Part shown: positions 58,904 to 64,000 of the stretch, one piece after another
How the letters are laid out: each line of letters starts with the position of its first letter
Position numbering within the stretch: position 1 is the first letter of the stretch
DNA from: Porogramme epimiltina
Lineage: Eukaryota; Basidiomycota; Agaricomycetes; Polyporales; Polyporaceae
Length of the DNA: 64,000 nucleotides
Direction of reading: 5' to 3'
Assembly (NCBI GenBank): GCA_900155495.1
Contig: FTLJ01000102.1
Span: forward strand, 1 to 64,000
Notes under the pieces: model-generated
The model's input: only the letters and a program-made list of their open reading frames with translations
Told to the model about the DNA's origin: nothing
Database searches by the model: none
Program-made: the position numbers and the translations under genes

Positions 58904-60599
58904 CATGCGCCGTGCCGCCGTCCGCTCTCTCCGCCAGTCCTCTGCTGTTCGACGACGGCCGCAGTCTTCGAGGCTTCTTCACTCACAGCCGGAACCAAGC
59001 CCTTCGGATGCCCCCGTCCAGATCTCTACTCTCCCTAATGGCATCCGAGTCGCGACGGAGAGCACCCCCGGCCACTTTTCCTCGGTCGGCCTCTACGTCG
59101 ACGCTGGTTCTCGATACGAGACGCCGTCCATGCTCGGTGTGAGCCATTTCATTGACAGAATGGCTTTCAAAGTGAGCGCGGCCCCGCTGTTTCGCCGTTC
59201 ATCCCCGCTTATGCTCTGCACAGACCACGGCCAACCGGTCAGACGTAGAAATGGCTCTGGACATTGACACGCTCGGCGGACAGATACTCTGCTCATCCGC
59301 GCGCGAGTCCATCATGTACCAATCTTCGCATTTCAACAGGGGGACCCGCCTCGCCCTCTCGCTCATAGCAGACACGGTCCTCAACCCGTCGTTATTACCG
59401 GAGGAGCTGGAGGCGCAGCGAGAGGCGGCGAGGTACGAGCTCCGGGAGGTGAGCTCCAAGCCTGAAATGATCCTCCCAGAGGTTCTCCACGACGTCGCCT
59501 ACGGCGGAAAGGGCCTCGGAAACCCCCTCCTCTGCCCCGACGAGCGAATAGACCTCATCGACGCCGACATGATGCGCAAGTACATGGCGGAGTGGTACCG
59601 CCCAGACCGCATGGTCATCGCGGGAGCAGGGATGCAGCATGACCAGCTTGTCGACCTTGTGCACGAAAAGTTCCACAAGCTCCCCGCACTCAGCACACCC
59701 CAGCTCCGCCTCGACTCGCGGTCGACGACCAGCACCACGCAAGTGCCCCCCAACCTGCTCCAATCTTCCCAGCCCTCCTCTCCCTCGTTATACAAGTCGC
59801 TCACCCGCGCGGCGTCGTCCTACCTCCACTACCCCGAGGCATCATTAGAACCTCCGTCGTCCGTCAAGTCGATATATACCGGCGGACACCGGTTCATCCA
59901 CGATGCCTCGACCGAGTTTAACCACCTCTATCTCGCGTTCGAAGGCGTTGGAATCCACGATGACGATGTCTACGCGGTCGCGACGATGCAGGTGCTACTT
60001 GGCGGCGGTGGTAGCTTCTCAGCAGGTATGTCCTTCTCCATCCAAACCTCGTCCACTAGTACTGACTTCCCCTCTCAGGCGGCCCCGGCAAGGGCATGTA
60101 CTCGCGCTTGTACACGCACATCCTGAACCACTTCCCGCAGATCGACCACTGCGCCTCCTTCCACCACATCTACACCGACTCGTCCCTCTTTGGCCTCTTC
60201 GCCTCCTTCGTCCCCGGCACCGGCCGCCAGGCGAATACTGCCTCCCACATCCTCCCGCACCTCGTGCACCAGCTCAGCCTCCTCCTCTACTCGAACATCC
60301 CCGACGCGGAGCTCTCTCGCGCCAAGAACCAGCTCAAGTCGAGCCTCATGATGGCACTCGAGAGCCGTGCGGTCGAGGTCGAGGACCTCGGGCGGCAAGT
60401 GCTCGTGCACGGACGCAAGGTCCCCGTGACGGAGATGTGCGAAAAGATCGACGCAGTGGACGACATGGCCATCCGTCGCGTCGCTGCCCGCCTCTTTGGC
60501 CCGCGCAGCCCCGCAAAGGCGAGCGTCGTCGTCATGGGCCGCGAGGACGTTGGGGACTACCGTGGGGTACTCCGGAAGTACGGCCTTGCGGAGGCATGA
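58904..60599 (+). CDS. Mitochondrial processing peptidase, alpha subunit
   Basis: This is the substrate-binding subunit of the matrix protease that removes import presequences. It starts MRRAAVRSLRQSSAVRRRPQ, itself an arginine-rich mitochondrial targeting sequence. Next come VQISTLPNGIRVATESTPGHFSSVGLYVDAGSRYE and GVSHFIDRMAFKTTANRSDVEM. The HxxEH zinc site of the beta subunit is absent here (HFIDR), as expected for the non-catalytic alpha subunit. The glycine-rich substrate loop is present ([22 protein letters not shown]), completed by splicing at about 60,026-60,078. The end reads YRGVLRKYGLAEA, stop 60597-60599. About 530 residues. A serine-rich insert (about 59,720-59,830) lies between the two halves. 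An intron also follows FK at 59,171. Confidence 0.93.
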
Positions 60600-60849
60600 G
60601 AGGGCGCGGACTTGGCTTCGGATCGCACTACCTTACTATTGTACAGCTACGACCGGTAATTACTGCACGACTACTCATTTTACGCGCCGCCTATACTTGA
60701 CTGACTGCTGGGAGACCGCCAGAGAAGTAGAGAAAAGGACGCCAAATTGCCAATTCGACCACCCTGAGCGGCACAATTTTTTCAGAATGCTTAAAGCGGA
60801 CGCGGCCTCATTCCCCACCACGGCTGCGAACGATCAGCGCCCTATAGAG

Positions 60850-61767
60850 ATGTCAGGAGGATATCCCGGCTACGAGGACCCATCACAGCAGGTCTGACGT
60901 GAACCTAAAGGTCAGCCTGAACAACCGCTCACCACGGTTCACTTTGTGCTGTTTATAACGAGTGGCCCTCGGTGCCGTATGATTCGCATCATGCAGCAAT
61001 TATCCCCCTCACCGACGCACGATCCGCTCCACGTCTACGGGCGGTGGAGAGGGGTCCTTGACTTCCCGGAACGCTGTCCGCTCGATGCACCTCCGCTGCA
61101 CATTCTGCATGATGCCCCGCTATACGACGCTCCAATCCCCCACGCGCGCCCACTCCGCCTAGGCCTCCGCGTCCGGCTATATAGCGTCGTCGAGAGGAAG
61201 AGCCCTCTACTCAACCACTTTCTGGGCCGAAGGCGGATCTACGACGCCGTGGACATGGGAGTCGAGGGGTCGCTTACAGCAATTGTAGCCAACAGCAGCG
61301 AGGGCGTCACCTTTGTGCTGACTAATGAAGTCTGGAACAGTGCGTCCAAACACGTAGCCATACGAGCACTCAACATTCCTGGCTTCACGGTGGAGATTTC
61401 GGACGATGAGGCTCGAGCGGCATGGCAGCTAGCCCCAGTCACCACACAGCTCAACCTGGATCTCGGCGCGGAAATCATTGACCATGGTCTGTGGTCGACC
61501 ACCCCCTCCACTCATTATTTGACGTGGACGCCTCTGACTCGCTCCGTACCTGGCCCACTACCTGCTGTAACGCGCCCAAGGCAGAAATACCCGCCCCCCC
61601 AGAATAATGCGATGGTACCCCAGCGCCCCTTGCTATCCCGCTTCTCCGCGCAATCTTTCCGCCCACCTGAAGGTCCTGGCAGTACTCACCTCATCACCCC
61701 GGACGCCCTGACATCTTCGTACCCTCTGCGGCAGGCAAAGTGGGACGGAGTCCCGTGGAGAAGATGA
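60850..61767 (+). CDS. Unrecognised protein
   Basis: The proposed model has exon 1 at 60850-60891 (MSGGYPGYEDPSQQ) and exon 2 at 60997-61767, joined in phase 0 across a GT...AG intron; about 270 residues. If the gene is single-exon, it would start at 60,946. The main exon reads HDPLHVYGRWRGVLDFPERC and LRLGLRVRLYSVVERKSPLLN, then VDMGVEGSLTAIVANSSEGVTFVLTNE, WNSASKHVAIRALNIPGFTVEIS and ATQLNLDLGAE-like VTTQLNLDLGAEII. These alternating hydrophobic strands suggest a beta-rich fold. The C-terminal ~80 residues are proline-rich and probably disordered. There is no signal peptide or known domain. The composition and strand pattern make it a likely real gene of unknown function. Confidence 0.6.
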
Positions 61768-62406
61768 GAATAACAAGCCACAACGTCGCAGCGGGTTGTA
61801 ATCAATTGCGAACCGCCGGGCTACGATACGAATTGACGTGTACTCGCGTTTCAAACGGGTCTAAACATGCATTGTATATCGAATAGTACAAATATTTAGA
61901 TCTAGAGACACAAGCAAACTTATGGTGGCATTGTATCCATATACGCACTGACTCTATGATAGATCCACTTGCTAGAACATAGCCTCCTGCAAGTACCTAC
62001 TATCACCATGCCGGCGACATTTGTGTATCATGTACATACGGACAGCAGCCCCCAGATCTTAGAGTCACGACGACACAGGACTCGGAATAGAATCACTGAC
62101 TTGGCCTGATCATACATAGTCCCGACAGTGCTGCTTACCATGAAAAAGGACGGACTCCAAAAATTGAACCCTGCCCGGATTGAACGGACGACCTTGAGGA
62201 TTTCCCAAGCTGGAATCTCACGCGCTACCACTGTGCCAAGGGTTCATGTTTATTGTGAAAACCATTGATGTTGTGAGCTGTGGAGGATGGATAGTGTCGA
62301 GTAGCAGCACCCTTCCCACTCCTACTCGTCTTAAACATGTGCAGGGTACACACATACTATAGGTACAACATAACAGAAGCAAGGGATGCATGGGTAGTCG
62401 TTCCTC
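61768..62406. other. Spacer holding tRNA-Trp copy 3
   Basis: A convergent gap between the unrecognised gene at 60,850 and the BRCA2 homologue. Apart from the tRNA at 62,165-62,245, only AT-rich 3' flanking sequence is seen. Confidence 0.5.
62165..62245 (-). tRNA. tRNA-Trp (CCA), intron-containing, copy 3
   Basis: Identical over its full length to the tRNA-Trp genes at 36,080 and 49,983, here on the minus strand. Its 3' flank (a T run followed by GG) resembles that of copy 2, which may mean these two share an ancestor beyond the tRNA itself. Confidence 0.82.
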
Positions 62407-64000
62407 CTATGATTTATGCGGTCTTATATTCGTCCACCTGGTATTCTTCTTTGACACCAAATATATCACTGAGTCGGGTCCTGAGGGCATCCACGCCCGT
62501 GGTTGGTTAGGCTGTAGATTCGTCACCATAAACCGCTGGCCCGCTCGAATGTCGCCCGGAGTGCCGCCTTCACTAAATACCATACGCATTGGGTCCCACA
62601 GAGTGATTTGCGCAGTACGCGTCGGTTCCTTGCGGGACCATTGCGCGTCGCGTACGACGACGACACGGAAGTCGCGGACATTACGCTCAGGGCAGACGTG
62701 CTGTCGGGATACGGAGTTAAGGGACGTAGAAACAGTCAAATGAAGTTCCAGCTCACCTGAAGCTCCCTCTCGATGTCGTCGCTCAGCCGTTCTTGTGCGT
62801 GCGCGACCTGTTCCAGCGTGTGTATGCGCAACCACCCCGCGTCAGTGGCACTGAGGCGACCGAATATCTGTGATGGACCGATGCACTCTTCCATCATCTC
62901 GTCATAGAGATCCTCAATGTGATCCGGAATGAGGTCTGAGGGACAGAGGATGGGTTGAAAAACAGCCCTATAGAAAGATGCATCTTTCTTACCATCCGCT
63001 CTGGACTGCTCCCTGAAACGGGGACCAGCAAGGTTCGCAAGCCGTTCGGCGGCCTTCTCCATCTTGTGAATCGCATTCTCTAAGTTCGTGCGGATCCTAG
63101 TGATGTCATTATCCCTCTTGGCCTGCCGAGCGTTTAAGTACGTGGCGGAAAGACGAGAAGTTTCAAGCGCACCAGCCACACGTCGCGAGCTTTCAACTCC
63201 TCCTTCTCACCTCGTGGACCAAACTTCGTCGTAGAACCGTCCTCGTTCTTGACGAACTCTAGATAGGCAATGGGGTAAACCTATCTGTCGTCGTCAGCGG
63301 CATACAGGGGCTCATAAATCGACAGACGTACCTTGTCCACAACCAGGTCGGTTGCAGGGATATTGCCACCATCGGCTGTTAGACTGTCCAAGGTCGCTAT
63401 AAACGGCTCCTTGACGAAGCCCATCTTCGCATGCCACGGCGCCAGATGTGACGAGTTGCCGCATAGCTCAAGGTAGGTGTTGTCATAGGCTTCGAGGATC
63501 TCACACGCCTCCTTACGGTCGCCAGAGAGCTGGTCCAACGCATACTAAGTCAACTTCGCAACCACGGCGAACGATACAGATTACTCGCCTTTGCACCGGA
63601 CACGGATAGCTTTGATCCTACGCGTATCAACCCGCGTCGGACTGCTCTAGCCAAGGGTAGATCGATCTTGGCTCGCATACGGTACCAGCCGTCTGTGACC
63701 TCGAGCTCGGGGTGTTGTCCGCCACTCCCCGCCCTAGCAGGGGACCATCCCAGGATGCTCGACACGCAGAGAACCATAGGACACGTCGCAGGAGCATCCT
63801 CGGTCGAAATGAGCCGGAGCGCGGGACGGGACCCACCGTTGAGCTCTCGCTCGTATCTGCAGTTGCGGCTTAGTTGAATATCAGTGGAGAAGGAGGAAGC
63901 TGACAAACCTGTACCGCAGCTGTCGCATAACTTCTGACCAGCACCATCGTTTTGTCTTGGGACTCTGCTCACGTTCTGGTTCCAGGCACACCATGGCTGC
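62407..64000 (-). CDS. BRCA2/Brh2-type recombination mediator, C-terminal part (5' end beyond the window)
   Basis: BRCA2 proteins load Rad51 on single-stranded DNA during homologous recombination. The gene enters from the right edge with KLAAM-like AAMVCLEPE. It then splices to VMRQLRYRYERELNGGSRPALRLISTEDA and MVLCVSSILGW, followed by ELEVTDGWYRMRAKIDLPLARAVRRGLIRVGSKLSVSGAK: the first OB fold. Next exons give YLELCGNSSHLAPWHAKMGFV and LTADGGNIPATDLVVDKV (end of OB1). Then a helical stretch, ENAIHKMEKAAERLANLAGPRF and HTLEQVAHAQERLSDDIERELQ, stands where BRCA2 has the OB2/tower region. The last part, CPERNVRDFRVVVVRDAQWSRK, TAQITLWDP, GQRFMVTNLQP and TRWTNIRPHKS, is the final OB fold. The stop is at 62407-62409. 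BRC repeats, if any, are outside the window. Confidence 0.9.

Overview
This window is nuclear DNA of a filamentous basidiomycete, most likely an Agaricomycete (Polyporales-like). The evidence is GC-rich coding DNA, genes cut by many short introns (about 50-80 bp, GT...AG), short intergenic gaps, and the gene set: a class III chitin synthase, NTE1 with a transmembrane N-terminus, fungal-type homeodomain proteins, and a BRCA2/Brh2-type recombination protein, which ascomycete yeasts lack. All assignments come from reading motifs and joining exons by eye; no search was run.

Layout. 0-3.5 kb: VPS33 (minus). 3.9-7.8 kb: an old tandem duplication. Each unit holds a tiny gene for a protein that is almost only a double-stranded-RNA-binding motif (dsRBM), plus the 3' end of NTE1. 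In the outer unit the NTE1 part has decayed (stop codons, frame loss), while both dsRBM genes remain intact. 7.1-12.9 kb: full NTE1 (minus). 12.9-15.8 kb: gene-poor. 15.9-17.8 kb: a transcription factor with three homeodomains. 19.4-22.5 kb: pantothenate kinase. 23.8-27.3 kb: chitin synthase. 29.8-31.1 kb: casein kinase 1 (delta/Hhp1/Hrr25 type). 32.5-35.7 kb: COPI gamma subunit SEC21. 36.9-37.9 kb: a short-chain dehydrogenase. 38.4-43.6 kb: a giant coiled-coil protein. 43.8-45.7 kb: D-amino-acid oxidase. 46.5-49.6 kb: two unrecognised low-complexity proteins. 50.3-51.7 kb: an oxaloacetate-type mitochondrial carrier. 52.2-56.4 kb: a PXA-RGS-PX sorting nexin (Mdm1/SNX13-like). 56.7-58.5 kb: a ferroportin-like iron exporter. 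58.9-60.6 kb: mitochondrial processing peptidase alpha. 60.8-61.8 kb: an unrecognised protein. 62.4 kb to the right edge: the C-terminal part of a BRCA2 homologue (minus).

Four tRNA genes lie in the gaps: three identical copies of an intron-containing tRNA-Trp(CCA) at 36.1, 50.0 and 62.2 kb, and one intron-containing tRNA-Cys(GCA) at 58.6 kb.

Most genes are conserved housekeeping functions with no obvious shared pathway. Loose themes are membrane traffic (VPS33, SEC21, the sorting nexin), lipid and ER function (NTE1, pantothenate kinase) and mitochondria (carrier, MPP alpha). The most interesting unexplained element is the pair of small dsRBM proteins beside NTE1. The triple-homeodomain regulator comes second.
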